Assembly (NCBI RefSeq): GCF_000002985.6
Contig: NC_003280.10
Coordinates: forward strand, 496,001 to 560,000
From: Caenorhabditis elegans
Lineage: Eukaryota; Nematoda; Chromadorea; Rhabditida; Rhabditidae
DNA: 64,000 nucleotides
Direction: 5' to 3'
A program made the translations under genes and the position numbers. Below, piece after piece: positions 13,330-26,611 of the stretch (positions are counted from its first letter, which is position 1; the number at the start of each line of letters is the position of its first letter). The notes beneath the pieces are model-generated. The model was not told the DNA's origin and searched no databases. It was given only the letters and a program-made list of their open reading frames with translations.

Positions 13330-14106
13330 GTGAAATCTTACATGAAAAATGTGCAAAATCATTGTGGACAAGTTTCGACAGGTGCTTTTAACGCAGCGCC
13401 AGATCGAATCTTAGACAATTTATGAGCTAAGCTAGATTGACCAAGTGCACACCTTGTCTGAACTATTTTTGGATCATAAATTAATGTTAACTTCCGGAGT
13501 TTGGAGAGGCTTGACCGAGAAGAGAAAACGAGCAATTTATTACAGAACGAAATGCGAGTTAATGGATACTCAGATAAACTGAACCACGCAGAAAACGCCT
13601 ACAAACCACACAGGAGCGTGCCTGTGTGGTATTGCGCATTGCCTGCGCTCCTTTAGCTCCTTTGAACTTTAAAGCTGTCGACGTGGCTTTACTTCATGCG
13701 CCATCCAGAATTCACGCCGGCGGCTGTAAACCACGCAGGCAACGCTTGAAAAGCACACAGGGGCTGGCAGGCTCCCGCGTGATTTTCAGGCGTTTCCTGC
13801 GTCGTTCAGCTCATCTGAGTAATATGTTACACCCAACGTTTAAACACTTTCGCTGTTAGTAGAAGCTTGGGCGTACCTTAAACATAGTTTTCAAGCAAAC
13901 TTGTCAAGCAACTGATGTATTCAGGGGAGTTGACAATGTATAACTTCGGCTGTGTTTGCCAGTGAAAAACTTTGGCTAATGACCGAAGTAGCATGATTGC
14001 AAATGTCGAAAAAGTTCAGATGACGTGAAACAATCTGGCGCTCCCCAATCTAGTCCAAAACCACCTGTCTTTTTCATAAGAGTTTTGGCAATCAAACAAT
14101 TTAACC
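13330..14106. repeat. SRH upstream spacer with short inverted repeats
   Basis: Contains CCACACAGG / CCTGTGTGG inverted around 13610-13630 and related CACGCAGGCAACGC motifs to about 13800. This looks like a small repetitive element in the spacer between the SRH gene and its relic. No gene seen. Confidence 0.45.
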
Positions 14107-14330
14107 ATGCCAACGCCGTTAGAAGAGTACTACGCCAAAAACTACTCAAAGTCTCACATCTCACCGTTGGCTGGATATTATCGTCAAGAATGGATAAATC
14201 TGGCAGTGAACGGCATGGGTTCTCATGTACTCGGTGAGAGCATTGCAATCGTGTTGCTACACAAACTTCATCGGCATGCAGTTAAAGAGTTTCTCAAGAA
14301 GAAAACCATTTGTAATACAGGCAACCAAAT
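14107..14330 (+). pseudogene. Internally deleted SRH relic, inverted relative to the intact gene
   Basis: It begins MPTPLEEYYAKNYSKSHIS, matching the first residues of the SRH gene at 12245-13326. It then jumps straight to PLAGYYRQEWINLAVN, which lies about 50 residues from the C-terminus of that gene. Roughly 270 residues, including most of the seven-pass core, are missing. After a diverged tail (KEFLKKKTICN) the frame runs into unrelated sequence. It lies on the opposite strand, about 0.8 kb from the intact gene's start. It cannot encode a receptor. Confidence 0.85.
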
Positions 14331-14759
14331 TTTATTCCACTATTATGTTACTAGCTATAAGCTCTTTCATATGACTCAGAGAAGTTTAAGAATGTTCCAT
14401 AATTCTCGAGTTATGATTAAAAAATCCAGTTTTAAGGCTATACATTGTACATCCTTTTTTTTAAATGAAAACAAGCATTTATTAGCAAAATCACCTATTT
14501 TTCAGAAGGTAAATTAGAGTTTGCGCTAGGAAAAATTAGTTTTTTCCCACATTAATCAATCAACTGAAATCAGTACTGAAATTTTGAACCAAAATATCTC
14601 GGAGCTCCCCGGTGATTAGTAGCTGGATTTTTCGGAGGAATTACCTGGAGCCTTCTCCTATTGGATGCCGGTATTGTCACTTTGAAGTATAGAGTTAGGT
14701 GTTAAAGCTTCCCTTGTTAGTAACTAGTTTATAGCGCTTCGCAGTAAATTTAATCTTAA
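14331..14759. other. Spacer after the SRH relic, nothing recognised
   Basis: AT-rich sequence in which the relic's frame trails off to about 14517. I see no further gene or repeat of note. Confidence 0.4.
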
Positions 14760-15010
14760 CTCTTCTTGAGCCACGTGACAAAGCTTATCTACTAATCTTC
14801 AAGAATAAACCTTTCAATTTCATAGAGCTTTCAGGTTTTTTCTTCCCAACGAAACCTGCTCCGGGAGCTCCCATCTAAAAAGAGCCGGGGGAAAAGTTGG
14901 TGAAGTGTGACATGTCATCTCATCGTTTTCTCGTTTTCTCGCACATTTGCGACTTTCCAAACGACAAAAAATAGTGTCCCATGGGATGGTTTGGGTGACA
15001 ATACAAGAAA
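14760..15010. repeat. Dispersed repeat copy B (partner at 4620-4830)
   Basis: Same ordered blocks as at 4620-4830 (GTGACAAAG, AACGAAACCTGCTCCGGGAG, GTGTCCCATGGGATGGTTTG). Here the similarity ends at about 15000 without the 191-bp array. Confidence 0.75.
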
Positions 15011-18000
15011 CAACGTTGTCGTTTTTGGCGGCGGCGGCACGGCTTTCGAAACGTTTTGTGTGAATTTTAGATATATTTTCAAACACCAGAACACTCACTT
15101 AGAATTCAGCAATTTCAACATGGGTACTGTAGCTCCAGAATTACGTGAACACCGGGGACTTTACCAATTTTGCGAATAACCAAAAATTCGTCATACTGTA
15201 GCTTCAAGCACAGGATGCAACGATACAAATTCATAGGCTTTTTTCATAAATTATGAGTGTATCATTATTATTTTTGCCTGATGAATAAATATAAATACTG
15301 TATTTCCTCTATTAGTAAGGCGCCTTTAATAGTTCTGCAAATGAAATCACTGATCAGTTCAAGATCCTTGGTATTTGGGAGAGCATTGGTTGAGAAACTC
15401 GAAATTTGTGAGTGATTGGGGTATTAGTATTCACAGATTGAACAGAGGGTAAATAAGAGATCGTAAAATTTCTAAAAATAGACTAATGTGGTAAAATAAT
15501 AAGAGAACGCGTGAAAAACGAAAAAAGAACCCACCGAATGGTCATTTTGGAACATAATTGCAGAAGAAAACAAAAAAAAAGAACATGACCTTTTTCGGTG
15601 CGAAGACATAAAATACAAATGACAGCAGAGAGCACACTAAAAGACTTGAGCGTTCAATCGATTGGATAAACGCAATAATTTTCTAAGCAGCGTCGGTAAA
15701 GAAACTGAGACCCTCTGCTTTTTTTTCATTGAATTTTTGCCTTTTCCTTGTGCAAAACGTCAAAGTTGATGATACACACGAAAAATATGACAACTCTATC
15801 AATTCAATAGATAGATAATGTGCCTTTCTATGCTAATTTGTGGTAGAAATTAATATAAACTGTCTTATTTTGTAATGAAAAAATTAGAAAAACTTTTTTG
15901 AAACATAGTATTGCACCCTTTCAATTTTTTTGTAACCAACCTCCACTTCAAATTCGAATATTCTAATTTCAAGCTCTACATTTAATTTATAAATTCTCAA
16001 CTTTGAATTTTTAGTTATTTTTCATTTTCCAAGTTGCCCCCTATTCTCCAATATAAAATTCTCGATTTCCCTCACTAAAATGAAATCCATCATGGTCTCA
16101 AGAGTGGGGTGTGCTCCAAAAATGTGCAAATTCGTCGTCATTCGTCGCGTCACAAAGGAGAAGCTCTAAAGATTGAAAAAGTGATAAGAAGAAAGGGAAT
16201 TGTGTCGTCTTGTCGCCGCATCTACATCACAGAAGGCGTTAGGCAAGCGGAGGGGTGTAATCCCCCCACCGCCCGTAAAGCCTCCACCCGGGTGTCTCTT
16301 AAATGTCATAGTACACTTAACATTATAAAAAATAGATATTGAAGAACAGTTACAGTATCTGAAATTAGCTGGAGCAAAAAACACTGACAACACATTTTGC
16401 TCAATAGTAGTTTTCAGAATCTAAGATTGGAATTTTTTAAATCGTCTGAAATTCCTCCGGAACTTCTAAAATTCGGCAAAGTCTGAAAAATCTGAAATCT
16501 TTGAAAAACCCAATATTTTTAACTTCCAGATCAAAGAAAGCCATTTGGATTTTGAAAATAATTTGCTTTAACTTAACACTGCTCTGCTCCAGGAAAAACA
16601 TTAGTAAAATTTTAAAATTTTAATTATTACCATGGAATTTTTTTTGGTTAAAAAAATTGAATAAAAATTTCGAATTTTTATAACTAAATCAACGTAAATA
16701 TTCTAGACAGATCCCAAATCTCAAAACTTTCTTCAAATTTGGAACATTTGGCTCAACTGAATCGGCGTTAGAAACCCATAAATCACATAACCCGTCGTCT
16801 TCTCCTCTCCCCCTCTTTTCTACCAAATTCCCAAAGATGTAATCTCATGAAGAAGTGTGCAAATTGATACATGTGTGCTCCAATGTATAGATTTTTATCT
16901 GCTTCAAAACGTGTCAGAACATTTATTAAAAAACCTGCAAAAAACAAAGATTAGAAAATATCAAAATTGGCCGAGTAGCGACTCAATTACTCCGTATCAA
17001 ACATTTAACCATTCAATGTAGAATTTTATTATCTTCATGTTTGCCTCTTGAATCAAGTTTCTAGGACCACAATGAACAAAGTTATGACAATTTTGCGACT
17101 CGTTAACAGTGTGATACGGAGTTTTTTTGAAATCTGAGGAATTGTTTCGAAATTTTTGTAGCTGTTAAAGTAAGGTTTTTTAAATTAATAATATTAATTT
17201 GAAAGACAAGGCATTTTTAATTTAAAAGCTAGCAGTTTGACCTAATTGTAAGTCGCTGCTCAGCCTCCGTATCACAGTTTAAACTATAGCTTTCGCAGAA
17301 TTTTAAGTTGAAAATTTGCACCAAAATTTTAGAAGCAAAATAAACAAATATATGATAATTTTAAAGTGGCGAGTCGCTACTCAGCTAATTTGGTAGATCA
17401 CGCCGGGTCGCTGCTCAGTCAAAATTTAAGCGGCCATAGCCTTGTTAATTTGAACCGTAGAACTTTTGTGTAAGAGGCAAAGTTTGAGAATGTAGAATTT
17501 CGCATCGAATGGTGTGTTATACGATGTGATCCGGAGTCATTGAGTCGCTATTCAGCCAAAATTTCAAATTGCTATGAAACTAGGAAGCTTGTGCATTATA
17601 GAAAAGATTTTCAGAAACCAACTTCACTGATAGTTTTAAAGTTCTAAGCCAAGAACTTTTATTTTTCTCTCTCCATATAATTCAGCAACCCCCAATCAAA
17701 AAGACCATCCTCCGGGGGGTACTGTACCTGCCTGCCAGAATTCATTTGAAATCGACGTATCATCGTAAAACGAGAATACACGGGGCGGCATGCAAAAGAA
17801 AAGAGGGATTGTGGTAAAACAACACGGTTCGGTTAGTACTCTCATCTATTGTTATGATAATAAGGTTGTAACAGACCCCTCTTGGATGGACAGACCCTTT
17901 ATGGTACATGGATAATGGGCAGTTTGCAGATAATTTCAAACATGGCACGAAAATTACTGGAACTTTTAAATAAATATTTTTACTTCTTCAGAAACCTCAT

Positions 18001-20155
18001 TGGATATAGTTTTAAAAATTGAAAATGTAGCAAAATTAAAAAAAAAACCAAATTTCCTTGAAATTTTTACTTAGACTCACATTTTAGATGAGCTTTCAGG
18101 AATTTGGAGTATTAAAATACCGAAAATTTTCTTCAAATTTGCTAGTCAACAATGAAATTATCCATGGAACCCGAATTTTTGCATTTCAAGCATTAATGTT
18201 ATTTTGTATTTTTGAATAAAATCTGAGTTTTCCAATTTTGCAAGACTATTGTATTACTTAAAGCGAAAATAATAGTGGGGATTTTGTAGAGAAAACAGAA
18301 AAAAATCCTAAAAATTAAAAAAAAAACATTTTTCTTGTATTTTTAAAATTTTTCTAAAAAATTTTCTTCAAATTTTTATGCATACATATACTCATTATAT
18401 AATACTTTAAATGTGAAATTTGAAAAGCTCTTCGAAAAATTTTAACTTTAATTGAAAACTTTAGGATTTTGAATTTTCCTTGTAATTGGGGGGTTTTTTT
18501 TTGAAATTTAAATTTTTTTAATGAATTCATTGGTTTTTTTAAATGTCTAGAACTAACAAGCTATCTAAAAACAACAAATTGATTAAAAAATAAAACAATT
18601 CCAATAAAAAATTTGAAAAATTCAAAAAAAAAGTTTTGTTTAAAAATTTCAACTCCTTTTAACTTTGCTCAAAGTTACCCTATCTACTTAATTTTTTGTT
18701 AAATTTTTTCTCCAAAATGTCGAAAACCACAAATATTAGTAAAACTAATCAGAATCCTACAAGTAGGCCCAGATATCTCTCAGATCATAAACCATTATCT
18801 GTGAGAACCATAAAAGGAGCCATAAAATGCGTTGCGCGCAAGAGAGAGAAGAAGAATGTGTGATGATAATTAGTCAATCTGTTCAACGGAGGTGATTACG
18901 ATTACTGTACTACCGTATCGACAACCCGCTGTTTTCCTTTTTTTTTCTACCTGATTTTACAGTTTTTAGGGGTTAACTGGGGCATGTGTAAATAGGTACA
19001 AAGTGGAGCGTATTGATTTTCGCTTGAATTTAGCGAGATTTTAACCTTAAGTTATTGATTTTGATTTTTTCATTGAGAAAATTTAATTTTTACATCACTC
19101 TTGGACCTAAAAATAATATTTTTTGAGAAAAAAGAAAAATTCGACTTTAGTTTTTTTCTTTCAAATGTATGTCTGATAAATAAATGTCCTAATATATTTT
19201 TAACAGTTTCAAAAAAAAAACAATCGAATTCGAAAGTTAGCTAAAATATTAATCTTCAGAAAAGTTAAGCATTTCTGAAATTTGACGAAATTTCTAAAAA
19301 TTGAAAGAATTTTCAAAATTTCAAAATTGGTCATTATTTAATTTTTTAAAATTGAAACAATAAAATATTTTGTTCGAATTCTATTAATAGTCATTAATTT
19401 AATATATTTAATATACCACGTAACTTTTCGAAAAATTCAGGTCAAAATTTGACTGGAAATATAAATTTCCATCAAAATTACGAGGTTTTGAAATTTTTTC
19501 CAAACTTTAATTTTTTTTCGAAATTTTGGAATATTCGAAAAAACTAAGGTTTTCAATAATTTTTTATTTGTTAAAACTGTGTTTTAATTACATTTCATGT
19601 AAGTTTGAAATTAAAAAAAAATTTCAGCCTTGAAATTTCAATTGAAAAATCCAGAAAAATAGCCTCACAAAATTCAATAAATTTGGTGTAAAAACGTAAG
19701 TTTTGATGATTTTTATTTTGATTTTTTTGTAAAAAAACATAACATTGCTTTAAAGTCAAAAATAAACAGGAAATATTGATTTTCAGCAAAGTTTAAAAAT
19801 TCTAGATTATTTTTAACAACTCCTAAAATTTTCAAAATTATAAATTCATTTATTTTTAAAACAATCTTAAATTTAAGAATCTAAAGTATTCAATTAAAAT
19901 TATGGAACATCTGGACCCCAGTTTTCCCTTCAGAAGCTCCTCCCACCTCCCTTTCTGCAATTGGCCAGCTCCGCCCATTTACTGGCGGAGGGGTGCTTGT
20001 GAAATCGGAATTCACACTTATATATTCTCAAGCTATTCTCTAACGTATTCTTCTTTTAATTCGGGGAAAATATCTGAAAATTGTCAGAAAAATAACTGGA
20101 AATTTTTATAGTCCCGGAGCTTCTTATTCCATAAGATACTAAATTTTGAAAAAAA
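15011..20155. other. Long intergenic region upstream of the T-box gene
   Basis: About 5 kb without a supportable exon. Visible items: a CTGTATTTCCTCTATTAGT repeat end near 15300; a GC-richer block at 16100-16300; GAGTCGCTACTC modules at about 16970-17560; a GC-richer non-repetitive block at 18820-18930; and a promoter-like stretch with CCGCCCATTT and CTTATATATTC at 19900-20030. The rest is AT-rich with homopolymer runs. Confidence 0.5.
19900..20155 (+). promoter_or_regulatory. Probable promoter region of the T-box gene
   Basis: This is the only GC-balanced stretch immediately upstream of the T-box start codon. It contains CTCCCACCTCCC, GCTCCGCCCATTTACTGG and a TATA-like CTTATATATTC about 130 bases before the ATG. 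It is suggestive only. Confidence 0.35.
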
Positions 20156-23100
20156 ATGTCAAAAAGATGTGCAAGTGATAGAGATGATAAAGATTCGGAG
20201 CCCGTTAAGGTAAGCTTGGCTGAAAGTTTTTTAAAAGGATTTGTGGAGTTTTGAACTATTTGACTGAAATATTAAACAAGTGTTTTCTGGCAGAAAAGGT
20301 GTATTTTCAGCGTTAAAACTGCTAAAACCCGGTTTGAAGCTATCTAAAAAGACAAGAAAATCAATAATAAAGTTATCTGGAAAGATTTGTAATTTCTCGT
20401 ATTTTAAGGGAATTTCTCTTACCATTTTTTGTAATAAAACACCTCAAAACTCCCAAAACGCCTCCAAAACCCAAATTTTCATTCCAGAAACCCCGTTTTT
20501 CGATTGCCAACATTCTTGATGAAGTAGAAGACGAGGAAGATGTGGAAGTTGATGTTGAAGACGTGGATGACGTGGATTTATCATCAATTCCATCGAAAAG
20601 TCCTGAAAGATCAAGGGGTCGGCCGAAGATTGGCTTGAAAATGAAGGTGGGCTACTCAGTTCATTTTTTATTTGTACTGAAATTAATAGAAAATATAAGT
20701 TTCGATAAATTTGCTTCTTGAACCAACTTTCTTGGATTCAAATGAACAAAGTTATATGAAACAACAGCGTGGCTTTAATATTGGCTGAGTAGCGGCTCAA
20801 TGACTCCGTATCACACTAATTCATACACAAATCGACGCAAAATTTTAGGATCTCAAACTTAGTCTTTTTATCAAAACTCTAGCGTCAAAATGAGCACATA
20901 TATGGCGATTTGAAATATTTGGCTGAGTAGCGACCTTTTTTTGCTGAAAAGCCCAAAATTTTCAATAAAATTTGGCAAGATTTGAGGAAACTCCGTATCA
21001 CCTGGGTCGCTACTCAGCAAATTATCAAAATTGTTTTAGCTTTGTTCATTTTGGTCATAAAGAATTGAAACAAAATACATTGTGTAGCTCATAAAAATTT
21101 GCGTCGATTCGTGTTAAATTCGAATTTTATACGGAGTCCTTGAGTCGCTACTCAGCCAATATTGACAAAAAACGAGAGTTAGCCCACAATTTTCAAATTT
21201 TTTGTCTAAAAACTGTTTTTTCTTGGTTTATTAATATTTTATTATAATTTGTAACCTATATCATAAAAATAATTTTTGTTTTTAATAAAAATGAAAAAAC
21301 ATTTTTCAGGAAGGAAATCTACCAATCGAGTGCAAATTAGAGGGGTCCGAGCTATGGGCGAAATTCTTCGATTTGGGCACAGAGATGATTATCACAAAAA
21401 GTGGAAGGTAAGATTTATATTACAAAGTTAACGGGAAATTGCAAAAATCAAAAAAAAAAAAAAGAAATTTAAAATTTAGATAATTTTGAGATTTTGATAA
21501 TGGAAAATTTTTTCTTAAAAAATACGATTTTTTTTTTTGAAAATTTGAAAATTTCTTTTTTTTGGAAAAAGAAACGGATAAACCCTTTTATCTAAATTAC
21601 TTGTTTCTTTTTCTATTTTGTTACCCCATTTCGAGCTAATTTGTGAAAAAAGGAAGATCCTCTTTGACCCTCTTTATGGACCCCCATAAAGGAGGGGTGT
21701 ATACTAGTTGTCACTTAGTTAAATGAGCTTTTTTCGCGAATTTTCGGAACATTGTAGGTGGGAAAACACAAAAAAATGGTTAGTTAAAAAAAAGGGAAAT
21801 TAGGAAAAAACTTTTTTTTTGAAATTTACAAAACAATTTTTTGAGTCAAATTTTTTTCTGAAAATCTATAACAATTACTTTTTGAAGGCTTTTTTAAATG
21901 AATTATTAATTTTTTGTACTGTTTTTAAATATTTACTTTAAAGTTTATAAGCCAAATCGTTGAAAATTGTAAAAATTAATTTTTAAAAAGTTACTTTTTA
22001 ATTTCATTAAAATATTTTGAGAGAATTTAAATTAAAAAAACAAATTTTTAAAATTTTGCATTTTTAGGAAATTCTAATTTTTTCACAAATTAAAAAAAAC
22101 TGAATTTTACAAATAACGCAAATTTTTAAATTATCTAAATTCAGAGTATTATTTTTCAATAATGGTTTAAAAAATAGTATCCTATAAAAAACAATAACTA
22201 TTCAATTCAAACACCTAACATACCCCAGGCACGGCCCAAAACCAAATTTTAAGCGAAGATCGTGGTAAAATTTTTTTGGACGATTTCCAAAATTATGGAA
22301 AAAATTTTTTGTAAAAATTTTTGAAAATTCGAATTTCAAAATATTTTCAACAAGTTGAAATCTCTACAATTCCACCAAATTTTTAAAAATATTACTACAA
22401 CCACGTTTTCTCAAAAAAAATCAATAACCCGTCCCGATCCGAACACCTACAGTACCCCCTGTCAAAGGTACCCCGCCCAATCAATTTGTGTGGTTTGTAG
22501 GGAATATGGTTGTATTTGTAATTGGTTTCATCTTTTTGAATGTCTTTTTTTTCTTCGTCGTCTTCAACATTTCTCTGAATACCCATCAAATACCACATTC
22601 ATCAATTCAGAAGATGTAGTAGTACGGAGGGCTGTGATTGAATTCTGTCTTTGATGGGTCACTTGGGAATTAGGATTACTGTAGAATAGATAATGATTTT
22701 GGTGATGGGAAATGTCAAGTAATATAGAAAAATAATTAGAGTACAAAATATTGAAAATATGATGAAAAAATGTCAATTTTGAAGAAAGTTATGATGGTTT
22801 AAAAAAATTTGAAAAAAAATTGGAAATTTTTCCAAAAAAAGTTTCACAAGAACTTTTGTGGAGCTTGAAATTTTTTGAAACTGTGTGTAATCTCTGATTA
22901 TCAGTTTAGTCAATAAGTTGCTAGTTCACAAATTATAGAACTTACATTTTTGAGTATTCTGCCATTTGAAAATTGTCTGATAGATTCCTTTGTTTTTAAG
23001 ATCCATGGGTTTCTAGTTTGTCTCAAAAAGTTTTAGTTTCCAATGCAAACCCCTAATTTTGGCAGTGGCAAGTGACATTCAGCTGAAAATTGTGGAAAAT

Positions 23101-25444
23101 AACTAGAAAACATAATAAGTTTCAAAAAAATGCCTAAAGAAAATCTAATTCTTTTTACAAAATTGTTTTTTCCAAATTTTCCAAATTTTTCCAAAGTCCC
23201 TAATATATATGTTTCCAGGCGAATGTTCCCAACAGTTAAAGTTTCCTTCACAAATGTAATACTAGATGCTCTATATTATATCTTCCTAGATGTAGTCCCA
23301 GTGGACTCCAAAAGGTAACTTTTTCCCTTCAAAACTTTTTTTCTAGAAATTAAATCTTCATAATTCCAGATACCGTTACATCTACAACAAATCAGCTTGG
23401 CTCACAGCCGGTAAAGCGGAGCCTGTGCCAAAAAATCGATATTACCTTCACCCGGACTCCCCATTTACCGGTGATCAACTGCTGAAGCACGTGATTTCGT
23501 TTGAAAAGACTAAATTGACAAATAACGAGGTGGATAAGACGGGTCATGTGAGTATTTTCATTTGAATAAAAATTGTATGGAAAAATTAAAGTTATTTTCG
23601 ATGTTGTTAGGAACATTTTGAGCATTTTTCAGGGCCCTAGCTACTTATCGCACAAATTGGCTGAGTAGCGACTCTGTCTCCGTATCACAATATATAGCAT
23701 TTTACGCATAATTTCATGATCTCCAATTTTTTCTCTTGGACACAGATCCAGCAGTTCTCATTTTTCTACTTTTTGTTTATACTTTTTCACCAGCTCAGAA
23801 ACTTAAAGATTAATCGGTCAAATTTTGAAAAAACTCCGTATCTTACGATTACCAAGTCGCTACTCAGCCAATTACCAAGATTGTCATAACTTTGTTCATT
23901 TTGGCCCTAGAGACTTGCTCCAAAATACAAATCAGAAGATTTTCAGACTAAAATATGAGTTTTCAGCTAATCCTAAACTCAATGCACAAATACCAGCCAC
24001 GTATTCACATTGTCCAACGCCAGAAAGCCAACCCCTTGGACCCCAACAAAGTAGTGATGAGTGAAGAAAAACACTGCACCTACACATTTCCAGAAACACA
24101 ATTTATGGCAGTGACGGCTTATCAAAATCAGTTGGTATGGCTACTAGGTTTTTCTGAAAAAAAGTTCTGAAATTCCAGATAACAAAGCTGAAAATCGAGA
24201 AAAACCCTTTTGCAAAGGGGTTTAGGGATCCTACAGGAAGGTCGCCGGATGAAATGTAGGTTTTTTTATAGATTTTGGGGAGTTGGCGGTTGTTACAAAA
24301 GATTGCAAATTTTTGAAAAATCGCAAAAAAGTTATATACTAAAAAATCTGAAATTTTCGAATTTCCTACTCAAAACCTCTCAATTTTTCAGGGAAAGGTC
24401 CCCAGGCGACATGATGCTCTCCAACTTCTACCACTCCTCTGCTCTGCAGCAGGCAATGTTTCAGCAGTGCCTGAGCAAGACTCTTCAGTTGAATCCATCA
24501 ATTATGATGCTTTATCAGAATGTTTTTCCAACGGGGAATTCGTTGCCAGCAGCACCGACGGTACCCGGCAATCCTGCAGAAATTTCAATAAAGTAGGTTT
24601 TTGAAATTAAAAAAAGGAAAATTGAATCCGCGATACACCCGTAACGCAGAATACAATTCTTTCTCGAAAAGAGGAAATTCGGCTTTATTTTGTTGCTCGC
24701 TTCAATTTGACACCCATTTCGATATGATTTGCTCAATTTTAAAATTTTAGACAAAACCGCAACGCGACCGCGACGCAGCGGCGTCGCATAACTAAACAGC
24801 CTTTCCGTAAAAGTAATTAGCAAAATTAAAAAAAAATTTTCCTGACAACTTCAAGGTTCAATCGCCACATAAATTTTTTGTTAATTAATTTTTTGCGCAA
24901 AAACCGCGACGCGACCGCGCCGTGCGCCCAAAAGTTCGAAATTGTCAGAAATATGTAAATCAGCACGTGGTGTCAAAGTGTCTCATTTGAGTTTGATCTA
25001 CAAAAAATGCGGGAGAAGAGACGCAGACTTTTCAACTAATTTCGCATGATTAAGAGCGTGTTGACGTCACGTTTTTATGGGGAAACATTCCCGCATTTTT
25101 TGTAGATCAAACCGAAATGAGACACTTTGACACTACGTGAATCAGCTTTTAAAAACTCAAACGTTTAACTTTTAAAAGAAATTAGAACATTTTTGAGTTT
25201 TAAGAAGCTTCATATCTGAAAATCTCTGAAACTTCTTTAACTTCAAAATGTTCAAAGTTCTCAATGATTTTGATAGTTTTGTTTCAAAGTATGTATTTCT
25301 TTTATTGAGAGTCCTCATTTGACACCCAATTCGACTGTGTTCCTCAAAATTTGAAAACTTTCACAAGAACCGCGACGCGACCGCTCCACATACTAAAACT
25401 GAAAAACTTCTAGCAAAATGTGTATATTTTTCAGATCAGAATAG
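20156..25444 (+). CDS. T-box transcription factor
   Basis: Nine exons (20156-20209, 20488-20646, 21310-21407, 23219-23314, 23370-23547, 23967-24134, 24179-24255, 24392-24592, 25435-25444) encode 346 residues. The N-terminus has FSIANILDEV followed by an Asp/Glu-Val stretch and a basic RSRGRPKIG. The T-box covers about residues 78-272 and shows ELWAKFFDLGTEMIITKSGR, RMFP, WLTAGKAEP, HPDSPFTG, LTNN, LNSMHKYQPR, FPETQFMAVTAYQN and NPFAKGFRD, all canonical for sequence-specific DNA binding in the nucleus. The C-terminus is Met/Gln-rich with no other domain. The last exon adds only three codons; reading through its donor would give a stop at once. The worm family has many diverged members, and this one keeps an unusually orthodox T-box. 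I cannot assign the tbx number. Introns 2, 3 and 5 are long, and introns 2 and 5 carry GAGTCGCTACTC modules. Confidence 0.92.
24960..25142. mobile_element. Palindromic MITE in the last T-box intron
   Basis: The left arm reads GTGTCAAAGTGTCTCATTTG then GATCTACAAAAAATGCGGG. The right arm is its inverse (CCCGCATTTTTTGTAGATC, AAATGAGACACTTTGACAC). Arms are about 45 bp, and the centre contains GAGACGCAG and TGACGTCACG. This is a common Caenorhabditis non-autonomous element. Diverged relatives lie at about 2965, 38870, 45000 and 49390. Confidence 0.8.
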
Positions 25445-26600
25445 CTCGCTGCAAATCGTCTTCCACGTGTAAATAACGCAATTGGCCATTTTTTGCAAAA
25501 TCTTTAATTTTTTAGTGTAATTTTTCTGTAATTTTTTGTGGTGGTATTCATATGATATCCGGTTTTAAATTTGTGTGCATGCATGTGTCTGAATATTTGA
25601 ATTTGAATAAAAAAATTGATGTAAAAAAATTAATTTCACTTTTATTCTTTTGGCTGAATATCTTGGATTATGGTGAAATCGGTTGTCGGATAATTTCAGA
25701 AGATTTTAGAATCTTTTTAAAGAACTCACTATAGTTTTTGAAGCGTTGGACAAAATGGTTTTGGAATTTTGATTCAAGAGAAAAATATGATACGAAGCCA
25801 TAGTATTGGCTGAGCAGCGACTCACCAAAAAAGTTTTCACTGAAATTCAATAAATTCGCACCAAAAAATCGAGTGATTCCCCCCGGTCAAAGTGTTCTGT
25901 GTAATTAGAATTAGGCCAGGAAAAGTTTCCTGATAAGTATATATGTGCACATCGCAATTTGTCTTATCATTTCGCCTTCCTTATCACCTGCCCTTCATCA
26001 ATAGCTCTTTTTGTTTGAAACAAAAAAAAGTTGCCATCTCGTTTTTCTTTACTTTTTGTTTTAATTAGGGAATTTCCAGTTTTAAGATTTAAAAATTGCA
26101 ACAAATTTGACTTGAAATTTAATAGAAAACTTTTAAATTCGGGAAAAATTGTTGAAAATTGATACAATTTTGAACAATAAATTTGAAAATTAAAAAAAGG
26201 GTAGCTCAAAAACTGCAGTAACAAATTTCAAAATTTTGATTTTGATACAATTTTTCTTTTAAAAATTCATAAAAATCAATAATAATTATAAACTTCAACA
26301 TTTTTTTTTCAAAAAAAGAAAATACGGTTTCAATTTTGTCTGAAAAATTAATTTTTTTAAATTTTTTTAAAAACTTTTCTAGACTTGTTTCTAAAACTGG
26401 CATTTTCGTGGAAAAATGTTTAAAACTATATGAAAAATCTTTTAAAATTGGAAAATACAACAAAAATTACTTTAAAGTTTTTCAGAACTATTCGAGTTTT
26501 TGGTATAATTCGAATAATTTTCAAAAAAACATATTTTTTCTTAATTTTTTTTCTTAATTTTTTTCAAATATTCCCATCATTCATTTTTTCTAGGTTTTCA
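25445..26600. other. Intergenic spacer between T-box and SLC36 genes
   Basis: AT-rich, with one GAGCAGCGACTC-type core near 25812 and an AATAAA near 25607 that could serve the T-box mRNA. No exon seen. Confidence 0.5.
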
Positions 26601-26601
26601 G
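26600..26601 (+). promoter_or_regulatory. Candidate SL trans-splice acceptor of the SLC36 gene
   Basis: A TTTTCAG acceptor sits ten bases before the start codon with no upstream donor or exon. This is the usual arrangement for spliced-leader addition in Caenorhabditis. Confidence 0.55.
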
Positions 26602-26611
26602 CCAATTCACA

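Noticed and set aside
13327..13371. Upstream in-frame ATG of the SRH gene
   Set aside because: The relic at 14107 begins at the internal MPTPLEEYY and SRH proteins normally start close to this motif.
23000..23330. Opposed short frames around T-box exon 4
   Set aside because: They are shadows of the exon and AT-rich intron; splice sites and T-box conservation fix the plus-strand exon.
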